Shown piece by piece: positions 28,233-37,921 of a stretch of 64,000 bases of DNA (within the stretch, counting starts at the first letter, position 1; every line of letters starts with the position of its first letter). The DNA is from Chlorobiota bacterium (GTDB lineage: Bacteria; Bacteroidota; Ignavibacteria; OLB7). A program made the position numbers and the translations under genes. Location: contig CP065014.1 of assembly GCA_016700335.1 (NCBI GenBank), positions 2,269,001-2,333,000 on the forward strand, read 5' to 3'. Under the pieces are notes generated by a model. That model saw only the letters and a program-made list of their open reading frames with translations, was not told where the DNA came from and made no database searches.

Positions 28233-31172
28233 ATGAAAATCAAATCTAGTATTTACTACCTGTTATTTTTTCTCATTTCCATTAACCCACTTTTATATGC
28301 TCAAACTGGATCATTAAGTGGAGTAATTTCTGATGCAAAAGAAAAATCTTTTATCTCATCTGCAACAGTTACAATTAGGCTTTTAGAAAAAGATGCTAAA
28401 TTATCAAATGGAATAATTGGAAGAATATCTGATAAACGAGGAAATTTTAATTTTGAAGATGTTCCAATTGGTAATTATCAAATTAAAGTAAGTTATGTTG
28501 GTTATATTACTTCAACCCAAAATATAGAAGTGATATCAGGAAAAAACAATGTTTATAAAATTGAACTTACACCTGATATAAAATCATTACAAGAGGTATT
28601 AGTAACTGGTGCTAGTGGAAAATCACAAAAGGGTGTTGCAGAAGTATCTGTATCAAGAGTTGACGCTGCGGCTCTTACCAAACAAACAACATATGACGGG
28701 TTATCTCAATTATTAGCTGGTAAAATTCCTGGTGTAAAAATTTCTACAACCTCTGGTAGTGCCGGAAATGGATTTAGGTTTGATGTAAGATCAGGTGGTG
28801 GATTAAATGGTACAGGTCAGCCTGCTATAATTTTAGATGGTGTTTGGGTGAATAATAATTATAAGGATATAGCATCAGGAGGACAGGTTTTATCGGAACT
28901 TTCAGCAATAGATGCGGAATCAATTGAAACAGTTGAAGTTTTAAAAGGTTCAGCAGCAACAGCATTATTTGGAGCAAGTGGTTCTAATGGAGTAGTTATT
29001 ATTAAAACAAAAAAAGGATTAAAAAACCAAGTTCCTGGAAGTTACACTATAGATTTAAAATCAACAATAGGTAGAAATGAACAATCAAAGGCTTATACTA
29101 AAGATATGATATTGACTTATCAAGATGCAAATAATGTATTTAGAAAAGGTAACGTTTTAGAAAACTCTGCAAATGTGAATGGTAATGGAAATGGTTTTAA
29201 TTATTTTTTTGGATATACTTCAAGAGATGAAGAAGGAATTTTACGAACAAATGAATGGACGAGAAAATCATTAAGAGCTAACTTCCAAACAGTGTTATCA
29301 AATAAATTAACAATTGGAGTTAACTCAACATATATGATAAACAACACAACTGTTCCAGATGGTGATAATGCTTTAGATGGATATTTAGGTGCTACTTGCT
29401 TTTATGGTCCGGTAAGTGCTGGTGGTGCTGGATCATACTCAAGTATTGATAGTGCTGGAGTTGATAATATACGTAATTATAAAAGGGATCATCGTTTGAT
29501 TGCTTCAATAGATGTTAATTACATTCCATTTGAAAATTTTGGAATTAAAGCGATTCTTGGGTATGATGCACTTCATACAAGAAATGACACCTATTATCCT
29601 TCCGATCAAAATTATTTTTTCTTTACAAATGGTTTTAGATATGCTGAGAGCCAAACAACAGATAAATACAATTTAGATTTATCAGGCGATTACTCTTGGC
29701 GTTTTAATGATTCATACCTAATGAAAAGTACAATCGGATTACAAGGTTTTATTAATCAAGACAAACAATTTGGTTTGAGTAAAATGGATTTCCCTAGTAA
29801 ATATATTACTGATGTTGGTGCAGGAGCTGTGTTTCAAGGTGCTAATGAATATTTCAATAATTCAAGATCTTTGGGAATATATTTTAATCAAGAGTTGAAT
29901 ATAACGGATAAATATTTCTTCTCAGCAGGTTTGAGAAATGACTATTCAAGCTCAATAGGTATCGATGCACCAAGCATCATTTATCCTCATGTTAGTGGAG
30001 CAGTGAGATTAGATAGAATTATAGATTTAGGTGCATTGAATTTTTTTAAACTTAGATCAGCCTATGGAGAGTCTGGAGTTTTACCAGGACTTTTAGATGG
30101 TTCAATTCAAAGATGGAATTCATTACTTACTGGAGAAGGAGTTGGTGCTTCTTTAGGTGCTACTGGTAATCCTTCAATTAAACCAGAGAGGATTAAGGAA
30201 TTTGAGATTGGATTAGAATTTGAATTATCTAATTCTTATGGAATTGATTTTACTTATTTCAGGCAGTTTGCAAATAATTCAATTTTCACTGTAGACCTTC
30301 CTCCATCTACAGGTTTAGCTGGGAGTCCTCAAAATATAGGTTCAATTGATGGATGGGGATTTGAAGGGAATTTATATGGTAGATTTTTCAGAACAAATGA
30401 TTATCAATTAGATGCAAATTTGATTTGGAATTATGCAAACAATGAAGTTACAGACTTAGGTGTTGCTTCTCCAGTTTTTGGTGGATTTGATGATGTAAAT
30501 ACAATATCTGTAGGGCATCCAAAAGCAGGATTTCTTGTTAAGAAAGTATTAGGAGCTGATTTTTTACCAGATGGTACATTTAATGGTACTTTGGTGGATA
30601 CTGCATTATCATTAGTTGGAACACCAGTTGCTCCTCATAATGGGTCGTTCTCATTAACATTTCGTTTCTTAGGTGATTTTACATTTAATACTTTAACTGA
30701 ATGGAGCATTGGCGGTATGATTTATAATAAAGGTAGAAAATTTGGTACTCAATTCAATAACAATTTTGAATACAATACCCTTTCAGCTCAATTAGGTGTA
30801 ACTCCTGATTCAACTATTAAATTACTCGTTCCTAAAACAGCAGAATATAATCAAGCTGCCAATAGATTTGCTCAGTTAGATCCTACTCAGCCAGGTTCAC
30901 TAGGATTTTTTGAGAGTTCAGATTTTATTCGTTTGAGAGAACTTAGCTTGAAGTATGATGCAACAAACTTATTTAGGAATATCATACCTGAATCTTTTAA
31001 AAATGTTTCTTTAGCTGTCTCTGTTCATAACCTTGCTTTGTTCACTAAATATTCTTTTCCTGATCCTGAAGTTAATACATATGGTGCAAATGTTCGACTT
31101 TCTCGCGGCACTGATTTTAATACTTTACAAAGTCCACGTTCATTTTTTGGGACAATTTCTATCGGTTTCTAA
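28233..31172 (+). CDS. SusC/RagA-family TonB-linked outer-membrane protein
   Basis: A 979-residue TonB-dependent transporter that, with its SusD partner, imports oligosaccharides or peptides. The signal peptide ends near YAQTG. A carboxypeptidase regulatory-like domain follows (GSLSGVISDAKEKSFISSAT). The SusC plug has ISTTSGSAGNGFRFDVRSGG, then GQPAIILDGVWVNN and VEVLKGSAATALFGASGSNG, all typical. The rest is a 22-strand-type barrel ending SFFGTISIGF. The frame extends to 28176, but those 19 residues overlap a terminator stem and lack signal character, so I start at ATG 28233. The SusD-like gene begins 28 bp downstream. Confidence 0.96.
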   Translation: MKIKSSIYYLLFFLISINPLLYAQTGSLSGVISDAKEKSFISSATVTIRLLEKDAKLSNGIIGRISDKRGNFNFEDVPIGNYQIKVSYVGYITSTQNIEVISGKNNVYKIELTPDIKSLQEVLVTGASGKSQKGVAEVSVSRVDAAALTKQTTYDGLSQLLAGKIPGVKISTTSGSAGNGFRFDVRSGGGLNGTGQPAIILDGVWVNNNYKDIASGGQVLSELSAIDAESIETVEVLKGSAATALFGASGSNGVVIIKTKKGLKNQVPGSYTIDLKSTIGRNEQSKAYTKDMILTYQDANNVFRKGNVLENSANVNGNGNGFNYFFGYTSRDEEGILRTNEWTRKSLRANFQTVLSNKLTIGVNSTYMINNTTVPDGDNALDGYLGATCFYGPVSAGGAGSYSSIDSAGVDNIRNYKRDHRLIASIDVNYIPFENFGIKAILGYDALHTRNDTYYPSDQNYFFFTNGFRYAESQTTDKYNLDLSGDYSWRFNDSYLMKSTIGLQGFINQDKQFGLSKMDFPSKYITDVGAGAVFQGANEYFNNSRSLGIYFNQELNITDKYFFSAGLRNDYSSSIGIDAPSIIYPHVSGAVRLDRIIDLGALNFFKLRSAYGESGVLPGLLDGSIQRWNSLLTGEGVGASLGATGNPSIKPERIKEFEIGLEFELSNSYGIDFTYFRQFANNSIFTVDLPPSTGLAGSPQNIGSIDGWGFEGNLYGRFFRTNDYQLDANLIWNYANNEVTDLGVASPVFGGFDDVNTISVGHPKAGFLVKKVLGADFLPDGTFNGTLVDTALSLVGTPVAPHNGSFSLTFRFLGDFTFNTLTEWSIGGMIYNKGRKFGTQFNNNFEYNTLSAQLGVTPDSTIKLLVPKTAEYNQAANRFAQLDPTQPGSLGFFESSDFIRLRELSLKYDATNLFRNIIPESFKNVSLAVSVHNLALFTKYSFPDPEVNTYGANVRLSRGTDFNTLQSPRSFFGTISIGF

Positions 31173-31199
31173 TTATTATTAATCTAAAAAATAAATAAA

Positions 31200-32441
31200 A
31201 TGATTTACTATATAAAAAATGTTTTTTTGAATTTCGATTATAAAAATTTTGTTTTAATTGGAATTTTTATCTCAATGATTTCAATTGGATGTAAAGATTT
31301 TGTTCAGTCGGTAGAACCTCCAATTAATAGTGTTAATGATGATCAGCTAAACTCAGAAGACCAAATGAACTTTGTTATCACTGGTGTAAAAGGTGAGATG
31401 GCAACTTTACTTGGTCAGCTTCAAGTTAACTCTGGCGGATTAAGCGATGAATTAGTTTTTGATAGAAACATAATTGGAGCTACATATCCAAGTTATGATG
31501 AACTTGAAACTGGAAAAATTCTTTTTAATAACTATAATGTTGAAGTTACTTTTAGTTCTTTATCAAGGTTAAGACTCATGGCTGATACTTTAGTTGTAAG
31601 AATAGGCAAAGTAACATTCAAAGATACTTCTCTTCGTAAAAAAGGACTTTTTGCAGGGAACCTTTATGGTGGGTTAGCAAGATATTATTTAGGTTCATAT
31701 TTTGGATTAGAACAGGAGAAAGGAGGGGCAACAATTTCTTCATCAAAGTTTATTCCTTCAAATGAGTTATACAAATTATCTATTGAAAAGTTTAAAAATG
31801 CTTTAATATATGCTAAGAATGATTGGGAAAGAAAACTAGTTAATTCACTTATAGCAAGAGTTTATTTGATTGATGGACATTACTCAGAAGCAGAAACATC
31901 TGCTAAAAAAGGATTACAAATTGGTGATGAAAGTTTTGTTTCTCTTTACTCAAGTACAAGCCCAAATGATTGGTTATATGCAGCAGGAAATGGAAGAACT
32001 CAGTTTGCATTAGACAATAGATTTAAAACTTATGTTGATTCTGATCCTAAAGAAGTTTCTAGAATTTTATTTGATGAGATTTTAGGGAATGATGGAAAAA
32101 CTAAATTCTTAAGGCAACAACGTTATCCAGAAGATAAAACATCTTTGCCAGTTATAACTTGGCAGGAGAATGAACTTATGCTTGCAGAATGTTATATTAG
32201 GCGTTCTGAATCTGGAAGTGCACTGAGTGCGATTAATAATGTAAGATCTTCTCATACACTTGATATAAGAAATGCTACCAATATAGATAGTATATACATT
32301 GAACGAGACAAAGAATTATATTGTACTGGAAATAGATTAATTGACCAAAGGAGATTTAATAAATGGCATTTACAACAATTAACTTGGAAATATCTACCTA
32401 TTCCTCAAACAGAGAGAACAAGAAATCCTAATTTAAAATAA
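31200..32441 (+). CDS. SusD/RagB-family lipoprotein
   Basis: The surface lid and ligand-binding lipoprotein of the SusCD pair. It is 413 residues long with a hydrophobic N-terminus and lipobox SIGCKD. The C-terminal TPR-like region includes WQENELMLAECYIRR and INNVRSSHTL, which are SusD hallmarks, and ends with the typical ERDKELYCTGNRLIDQRRF signature. It is shorter than most SusD proteins (about 500-650 residues), so loops in the centre are reduced. It forms an operon with susC (28 bp gap) and ends at a strong terminator. Confidence 0.93.
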   Translation: MIYYIKNVFLNFDYKNFVLIGIFISMISIGCKDFVQSVEPPINSVNDDQLNSEDQMNFVITGVKGEMATLLGQLQVNSGGLSDELVFDRNIIGATYPSYDELETGKILFNNYNVEVTFSSLSRLRLMADTLVVRIGKVTFKDTSLRKKGLFAGNLYGGLARYYLGSYFGLEQEKGGATISSSKFIPSNELYKLSIEKFKNALIYAKNDWERKLVNSLIARVYLIDGHYSEAETSAKKGLQIGDESFVSLYSSTSPNDWLYAAGNGRTQFALDNRFKTYVDSDPKEVSRILFDEILGNDGKTKFLRQQRYPEDKTSLPVITWQENELMLAECYIRRSESGSALSAINNVRSSHTLDIRNATNIDSIYIERDKELYCTGNRLIDQRRFNKWHLQQLTWKYLPIPQTERTRNPNLK

Positions 32442-32461
32442 CCTATTAAGTTTTTTAATAC

Positions 32462-32504
32462 TTCCCTGCTAGTAAACAATTTATCTACTTTCAGGGAATT
32501 TTTT
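32462..32504 (+). terminator. Terminator after susD-like gene
   Basis: TTCCCTG pairs with CAGGGAA (32492-32498) and is followed by TTTTTTATTT. It ends the susCD transcript and separates it from the cyclase gene. Confidence 0.88.
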
Positions 32505-32519
32505 ATTTAAAGAAAATTT

Positions 32520-34439
32520 ATGCTAAAACAATTTGCAATATTAATTATTTCATGTACTCTTCTGTTATTAGGATGCGATAGTAAGCCTATCAAGCCTAAT
32601 TCAGAAAATTCCAGTAAAATTGATTCAAACAAATTAAATGCTTTAATAGATAGTACGTTGTATCATAGCTATACTAAACCTGATACAAATTACTATCATT
32701 TTGTAATAGATAATTTTTCTTCTGAAGAAGTATTAAACAATTACAAACCTCAAGTAATAGATTTTTTTTCATTAGTATCTGCAAGCTTTAATGATTCAAA
32801 CAAATTGATCTATAAAACTATGCAAGATTTATCAAAAAAATACAAACTTGATTATCTAAGTTATTGGAGTGAATATTTGCAAGGAAGATATTTACAAGAA
32901 CATTCAGATTTAAAGGGAGCAATTACTATTTATACTAAATTATTAGAACACTTTAAAAAATCACCATTAGATTTTGCATTGTATATATTAAACAAAAGAT
33001 TAGGTTTAATCTACTATGATTTAAATGATTATAATTTAGCTGTAAAACATTTGAATAATTCTTTACCTTACTTCCAAAGCTATAAATCTGACGATATAAT
33101 TTATGTATATCAATGCTTGTTTTATTCATACTTGAAATTAAAAAATAGTGATTTATCTTTGTTTTATGCTAAAAAATTAGAGTCTACTGGTATGTATCAT
33201 TCATTGGGTCTAAAATTTGAATATGAGATACAACTTTATAGTATAAATCAAAGTCCTTTAGATTCTCTTAAAAAGTATTTTACAGCTTTTCTTAAATGTG
33301 GAAGTACTCCAGAAGGAATAGGAATTTATTCTAATTATCTAAAAATATTAATTGATAAAAATAGATTAAATGAAGCTCATGAAGTTCTAAAATTAACTTT
33401 GAATTCTTTAGATTCAATAATATTACAAGGAAGCGACAGGAACACTTACATGAAAAATAAAGTTATACTTTACAAAATTGCCCATGACTTATTTGATTCA
33501 TTAGGGGATATAAAAATGAAGTATAAATATTTACAATTATACTCAAATTTAAAAGAAGAATATAATTCAGATAGTACTAATTATGTTACTAAAGGGGCTG
33601 AAACTGAATTCAACTTTAATCAAGAAAAGATTAAGTTAATTCATGAACAAGATCTAACTCAGGAGAAGCTGTCATTCAAACAAAAACAAACTAACTACTT
33701 TATACTTGTAACTGGATTGTTACTTTCATTATCTATTTATATATTTAATAATTTAAGAAAACAGAAAAAGACTAATGAAATTATTACAAAACAAAAAGAA
33801 TTAATTGAAATCGAACAACATAGATCTGATCAATTATTATTAAATATTCTTCCTTCAGATATTGCAGAAGAACTTAAAACAAAAGGAACTGCTAAAGCAA
33901 AACTTTTTAATGATGTTACAGTTTTGTTTACTGATTTTAAAAACTTTACAATCAAATCTGAACTCTTTTCTCCTCAAGAATTAGTTGATGAACTACATCA
34001 ATGTTTTAAAGGATTTGATGAAATCATTTCTAAATACAATATAGAAAAAATTAAAACAGTAGGTGATGCTTACTTGGCTGTTTCTGGTTTGCCAATTGAA
34101 AATCCTAATCATGCATTTGAAATTGTAAAAGCTAGTATTGAAATTAGAAATTTTATGATTAATAGAAAAAAATTATTGAATGAAAAAACTTTTGAAGTTA
34201 GAATAGGCATTCATTCTGGGAGCGTTGTTGCAGGTATTGTAGGAGTTAAAAAATTTGCATATGATATTTGGGGTGATACTGTTAATACTGCCGCAAGAAT
34301 GGAACAAAATAGTGAATCAAATAAAATAAATTTAAGTGAATCAACTTTCAATTTAGTTAAAGATCAATTTGAGTTTGTTTATCGTGGGGAAATTATTGCT
34401 AAAAATAAAGGGTCTTTAAAAATGTATTTTGTTTTGTAA
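32520..34439 (+). CDS. TPR lipoprotein class III adenylate cyclase
   Basis: A 639-residue membrane-tethered cyclase. The N-terminus is a signal peptide with lipobox LLLGCDS. Residues about 60-350 are helical TPR-like repeats. A single membrane helix (YFILVTGLLLSLSIYIF) lies near residues 392-410, then a coiled coil. The class III cyclase domain has metal Asp in VLFTDFKNFT (about 467), a second metal Asp and the adenine-specifying Lys in IKTVGDAYLAVSG (about 510), and Asp, Asn and Arg in DIWGDTVNTAARM. The set matches an ATP-using enzyme making cAMP. Both a lipobox and a transmembrane helix are present, so the TPR sensor would be periplasmic and the cyclase cytoplasmic. Confidence 0.9.
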   Translation: MLKQFAILIISCTLLLLGCDSKPIKPNSENSSKIDSNKLNALIDSTLYHSYTKPDTNYYHFVIDNFSSEEVLNNYKPQVIDFFSLVSASFNDSNKLIYKTMQDLSKKYKLDYLSYWSEYLQGRYLQEHSDLKGAITIYTKLLEHFKKSPLDFALYILNKRLGLIYYDLNDYNLAVKHLNNSLPYFQSYKSDDIIYVYQCLFYSYLKLKNSDLSLFYAKKLESTGMYHSLGLKFEYEIQLYSINQSPLDSLKKYFTAFLKCGSTPEGIGIYSNYLKILIDKNRLNEAHEVLKLTLNSLDSIILQGSDRNTYMKNKVILYKIAHDLFDSLGDIKMKYKYLQLYSNLKEEYNSDSTNYVTKGAETEFNFNQEKIKLIHEQDLTQEKLSFKQKQTNYFILVTGLLLSLSIYIFNNLRKQKKTNEIITKQKELIEIEQHRSDQLLLNILPSDIAEELKTKGTAKAKLFNDVTVLFTDFKNFTIKSELFSPQELVDELHQCFKGFDEIISKYNIEKIKTVGDAYLAVSGLPIENPNHAFEIVKASIEIRNFMINRKKLLNEKTFEVRIGIHSGSVVAGIVGVKKFAYDIWGDTVNTAARMEQNSESNKINLSESTFNLVKDQFEFVYRGEIIAKNKGSLKMYFVL

Positions 34440-34534
34440 GTTAAATTTTATTTTTATCAATTTTATTTTTAAATTCATTTAAATAAAATTTTAATCGATT
34501 AAACTTAAGTTATTAGAAAACTAATTTATTAATT

Positions 34535-35938
34535 ATGAAACACTTAACAGTAATTTTATTTTGTTCTTTTTTAGTTTTAAAATTAAGTTATTGCCAAGAA
34601 ATTCAAGTTCCGATTGATTCAATTGGTAAAATAATGAACATTAACTCTGAACTTCAAACCAAACTATCTGGTTTTAACACAAATGGACAATTCAATGAAG
34701 CAAAACTTTACAAATTATCTAATGATTTATATGCCCTAGAAATATTTTACAATAGGGGTGATACAATTCTTAAAGATAGGAAGCTACTAGATGCTTCAGA
34801 GGTTTTTAATTTAAGGAATAGATTAACGAATGATCTAAAATTAATTCCTAAAGATAATTTTTTAGATCAAAGTGGAAGAACTTCCCTATTAATAAATTCT
34901 GTTTTAATTTCGTTAAGTTATTATGGATGGGCATTGCCAACAACTTTGCAAATAGAAGATAACAAGTCTTACATTGCCACATACATGCTAACAAGTGCGT
35001 CTGGATTTCTTATCCCATACTTCTTATCAAAAAATTCTTTTATTCCAAGTGGGGCAACTTTGCTTGGCACTTTTGGTGCTACTGCTGGAATTTTCCATGG
35101 TATGTTACTGTCAAGTATAATTGCTCCTAAAAATTCTAATTCAAATTTTAATTATACAACAGGAATTGGTATGGGAGTAAGTTTAGCTGAAGGAATTGGA
35201 GGTTACATACTTGCAAAAGAAGCAGGCATAAGTGAAGGGAAATCTTTTGTACTTGCCACTGGTTCAACTTTTGGATTTGGAGTTGGATTATCAATTGCTG
35301 AAATTTTAGATGTAGTTAAAAATGATTCAAATGGAAAAAATACTTCAGCTTTTGTTTTAGGTGGTTCTGCTTTAGGTTACTTTGCAGGAAATATACTAGC
35401 TAATCAACATAAATACTCACTTGGAGATGGATTGATTTTAGCAAATTTTGGAGTTGTTGGAACTTTAATCCCTATTGCCATTACAAATGCACTAGTTGAT
35501 TCTAAAAATGAGAATTACATAAAACCAATTTTTACTTCAGCTTTATTTGGCTCAATTTTAGGTTTAGGTTTTGGGCATTACATTCTTTCTAATAAAGAAT
35601 TTAATACTAATCAAGGAACTTTCACATCACTTGGAACCTTGACTGGAGGCTTACTTGGAGCAGGCTTAAGTTATTTGATAACAACAGAAAAAAATGATGA
35701 CTTATCAAAAATAATTCTATTAGGAACAGCTGTAGGTTCTTCAACTGGTATGTACTTGATGTATAATTTATTTTCAGATGATGCATTAAAAGCTGGAAAA
35801 GATTTAAGTTCTAATAATTTTAAATTTGAATTTCATCCAGAATCATTAACACAAATTTTATCGATAGATAACAAAGAATTTAAATTTGAAAACAAGCCAA
35901 TCTCAGTGCCAATAATTAAATTTAGTTATTCTTATTAA
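34535..35938 (+). CDS. Glycine-rich multi-helix exported protein, unknown
   Basis: A 467-residue protein I do not recognise. A signal peptide (FCSFLVLKLSYCQ) is followed by a short soluble region, then about ten hydrophobic, glycine-rich segments such as GATLLGTFGATAGIFHGM and GSALGYFAGNILANQ. Their GxxxG-like spacing suggests glycine-zipper packing in a membrane. A soluble tail of about 50 residues ends the protein. Signal peptide plus glycine-zippers could mean an outer-membrane or inner-membrane channel. It follows the cyclase gene by 95 bp on the same strand, which could indicate co-expression. Confidence 0.7.
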   Translation: MKHLTVILFCSFLVLKLSYCQEIQVPIDSIGKIMNINSELQTKLSGFNTNGQFNEAKLYKLSNDLYALEIFYNRGDTILKDRKLLDASEVFNLRNRLTNDLKLIPKDNFLDQSGRTSLLINSVLISLSYYGWALPTTLQIEDNKSYIATYMLTSASGFLIPYFLSKNSFIPSGATLLGTFGATAGIFHGMLLSSIIAPKNSNSNFNYTTGIGMGVSLAEGIGGYILAKEAGISEGKSFVLATGSTFGFGVGLSIAEILDVVKNDSNGKNTSAFVLGGSALGYFAGNILANQHKYSLGDGLILANFGVVGTLIPIAITNALVDSKNENYIKPIFTSALFGSILGLGFGHYILSNKEFNTNQGTFTSLGTLTGGLLGAGLSYLITTEKNDDLSKIILLGTAVGSSTGMYLMYNLFSDDALKAGKDLSSNNFKFEFHPESLTQILSIDNKEFKFENKPISVPIIKFSYSY

Positions 35939-36012
35939 ATGGTTTATCTATTAACTTACTTTTATTTAATAAACAGTTTTTTAGATTTTTAAAATATATT
36001 GAGCAATTATTA

Positions 36013-37737
36013 TTAGAGAGCAGCTAAATAGACTGTCAAACTTTCGTTAACTTCAAGGTTAAATTTTTTTCTTAATCTATACCTATGATTTTCAATATTT
36101 CTTAATGATAAGTTCAACATTTCTGCTATATCTTTACTAGCAATTTGCATTTTTAATAAAGCACATAATTTCAATTCCATCGAAGTTAATTGTGGAAATT
36201 TGTGATTCATCACACTTGCAAAATCTTGATTCAATTGTAAAAATTGATGATGAAATATTTTCCAATCATTTTCTATATTTGATTTATTCTTTACTCCATT
36301 TAACATATTAATTGCAACTTCTTTTGCATATCCATCGGTCATTAAAGTAAGCTTTTCTATTCCTGAAACAATCATATTTACAAATTCAGTTTTTTCAACT
36401 ATTTGTGCTGCAAAATTTAAAAGTTCTCTTTGTTTTGAATCTAATAATTGCTCTAGATATTTAATTTTTTGTTCTGCAATTTCTTTTTCTTTCTCCTTTT
36501 CTAAGGTTTTGCGTTCAATAGCAAACAACCTAACTTTCTTTTGCACATCTTCATTTGAAATCTCCTCTTTTAGTCTATAATAACTCCTTAAATGTTCTAA
36601 TGCATCTTTAAATTTATTGCTCAACTCATACAATTCAGAAACAGCAAAATGAGCTTCAAGTTCCCTTTCCTTAACTCCTAATTTCCTAAATAAATCGATA
36701 GAATTTAAAAAATAATTTTTAGCCTTTTTCAAATCACTATCTATAAATTCAACTTTAGAATATACATGACCTAAGTTTAATGTTTGAATTGCAACTCCAA
36801 TTTTATAGTTTAAAATGGAACTTATTTCTAGGGATTCTTTAAAATTAACAATTGCATTATCATATTCTTTTAATTCTAAATGTACCATTCCTAAGTTTCC
36901 AATAGTACTAGCATATCCAATTGTATTTTCAAAACTTTTCCGCCTTTTAAGTACATTCTTAATATATTTTTTTGCCATATTGAATTCCTTTTTTTGTATA
37001 TAAAGAAGCCCAATATTATTGTACCCCCTGGAAATTCCTTCAGGGTTATTTAGCTCTGTTTCAATCTGAATATATTTCTCAAAACAATCTAATGCATTAT
37101 CGTAATCTTTTAAAAAATAGTAAATGTTTCCTAAGTTTAAAATGCTTGCGGCATAAGTATATAAGTCATTTATTTCATTACTAATTTTTAAAGACTCTTG
37201 TAATGATTCTATTGCTTTTGGGTAATTACATGTTTCGGTATGTATTGCAGCTATGTTTGTAAGTTGCCTGCAAATTGTGAATTTATCACCTAAAGTTTTA
37301 CAAATATCTATCGATTTAATCAAGAATTCTAATGCTTTCCATAAATCAGATTGATTTAAATATATAACTCCAATATTGTTATATAATGAAACATAAATTT
37401 GTTGATTATTTAATATTTTGTTATAATCTAAAGCTTTATAAAAAAAATCTAGTGCAATCTGAAAATTTGATTTGATTAAATTAATTCTTCCTAATTGGCT
37501 TAAAGACTTTGTTATCAACAATTTATCATCTATTTTTTCTGAATAACTTAATGCAAGATTCGATAATTTTTCAGATTCTGTGATATTAGATATTTCTAAA
37601 GCTAATGAATCACAAATTAGTTTTTCTATATAAATTTTTGTATTAACAAATTGTTTACCAACCTCATTTTCAAACAATTTAATTTCTGTCAATTCACTTA
37701 TATCATCAGTTGGATTCTTAGTTTTCTTTTTAATCAT
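36013..37737 (-). CDS. TPR-repeat LuxR-type transcription regulator
   Basis: A 574-residue cytoplasmic regulator. Residues about 40-400 contain about nine TPR units, for example YVSLYNNIGVIYLNQSDLWK, ISRGYNNIGLLYIQKKEF and YASTIGNLGMVHLELKEY. A coiled coil (about 405-440) connects to a C-terminal LuxR-type helix-turn-helix: ASKDIAEMLNLSLRNIENH. Regulators of this TPR-coiled-coil-HTH type are common in Bacteroidota and usually respond to protein or ligand binding at the TPRs. Its gene is divergent from the secreted hydrolase genes, with a direct repeat and an inverted repeat in the gap, so control of these genes is plausible. Confidence 0.9.
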   Translation of the reverse strand: MIKKKTKNPTDDISELTEIKLFENEVGKQFVNTKIYIEKLICDSLALEISNITESEKLSNLALSYSEKIDDKLLITKSLSQLGRINLIKSNFQIALDFFYKALDYNKILNNQQIYVSLYNNIGVIYLNQSDLWKALEFLIKSIDICKTLGDKFTICRQLTNIAAIHTETCNYPKAIESLQESLKISNEINDLYTYAASILNLGNIYYFLKDYDNALDCFEKYIQIETELNNPEGISRGYNNIGLLYIQKKEFNMAKKYIKNVLKRRKSFENTIGYASTIGNLGMVHLELKEYDNAIVNFKESLEISSILNYKIGVAIQTLNLGHVYSKVEFIDSDLKKAKNYFLNSIDLFRKLGVKERELEAHFAVSELYELSNKFKDALEHLRSYYRLKEEISNEDVQKKVRLFAIERKTLEKEKEKEIAEQKIKYLEQLLDSKQRELLNFAAQIVEKTEFVNMIVSGIEKLTLMTDGYAKEVAINMLNGVKNKSNIENDWKIFHHQFLQLNQDFASVMNHKFPQLTSMELKLCALLKMQIASKDIAEMLNLSLRNIENHRYRLRKKFNLEVNESLTVYLAAL

Positions 37738-37814
37738 TATTATAATAATTGAGTAAATACAATTTTTTATAATGTAAATTATTCAATCTTTGTGAATAAA
37801 ATATAATTGAAATT

Positions 37815-37832
37815 AGAGTAATTATAGAGTAG
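37815..37832. promoter_or_regulatory. 11-bp-period direct repeat AGAGTA, possible operator
   Basis: AGAGTAA (37815) is repeated as AGAGTAG (37826), one helical turn apart. It lies 78 bp upstream of the TPR-LuxR start and 90 bp upstream of the SGNH-like gene. The same element recurs at 42498. Confidence 0.5.
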
Positions 37833-37857
37833 TTCCATTGAATTATAAATCTATTAT

Positions 37858-37881
37858 GTTTGAATAAATAATTAATCAAAC
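37858..37881. promoter_or_regulatory. Inverted repeat GTTTGA-N12-TCAAAC
   Basis: Perfect 6-bp arms at 37858-37863 and 37876-37881, 40 bp before the ATG of the SGNH-like gene. LuxR-type dimers bind inverted repeats, so this could be a site for the divergent regulator. Confidence 0.35.
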
Positions 37882-37921
37882 ACAAATAAATTTTCAACAA
37901 CCAATTTTTTACAAATATAAA

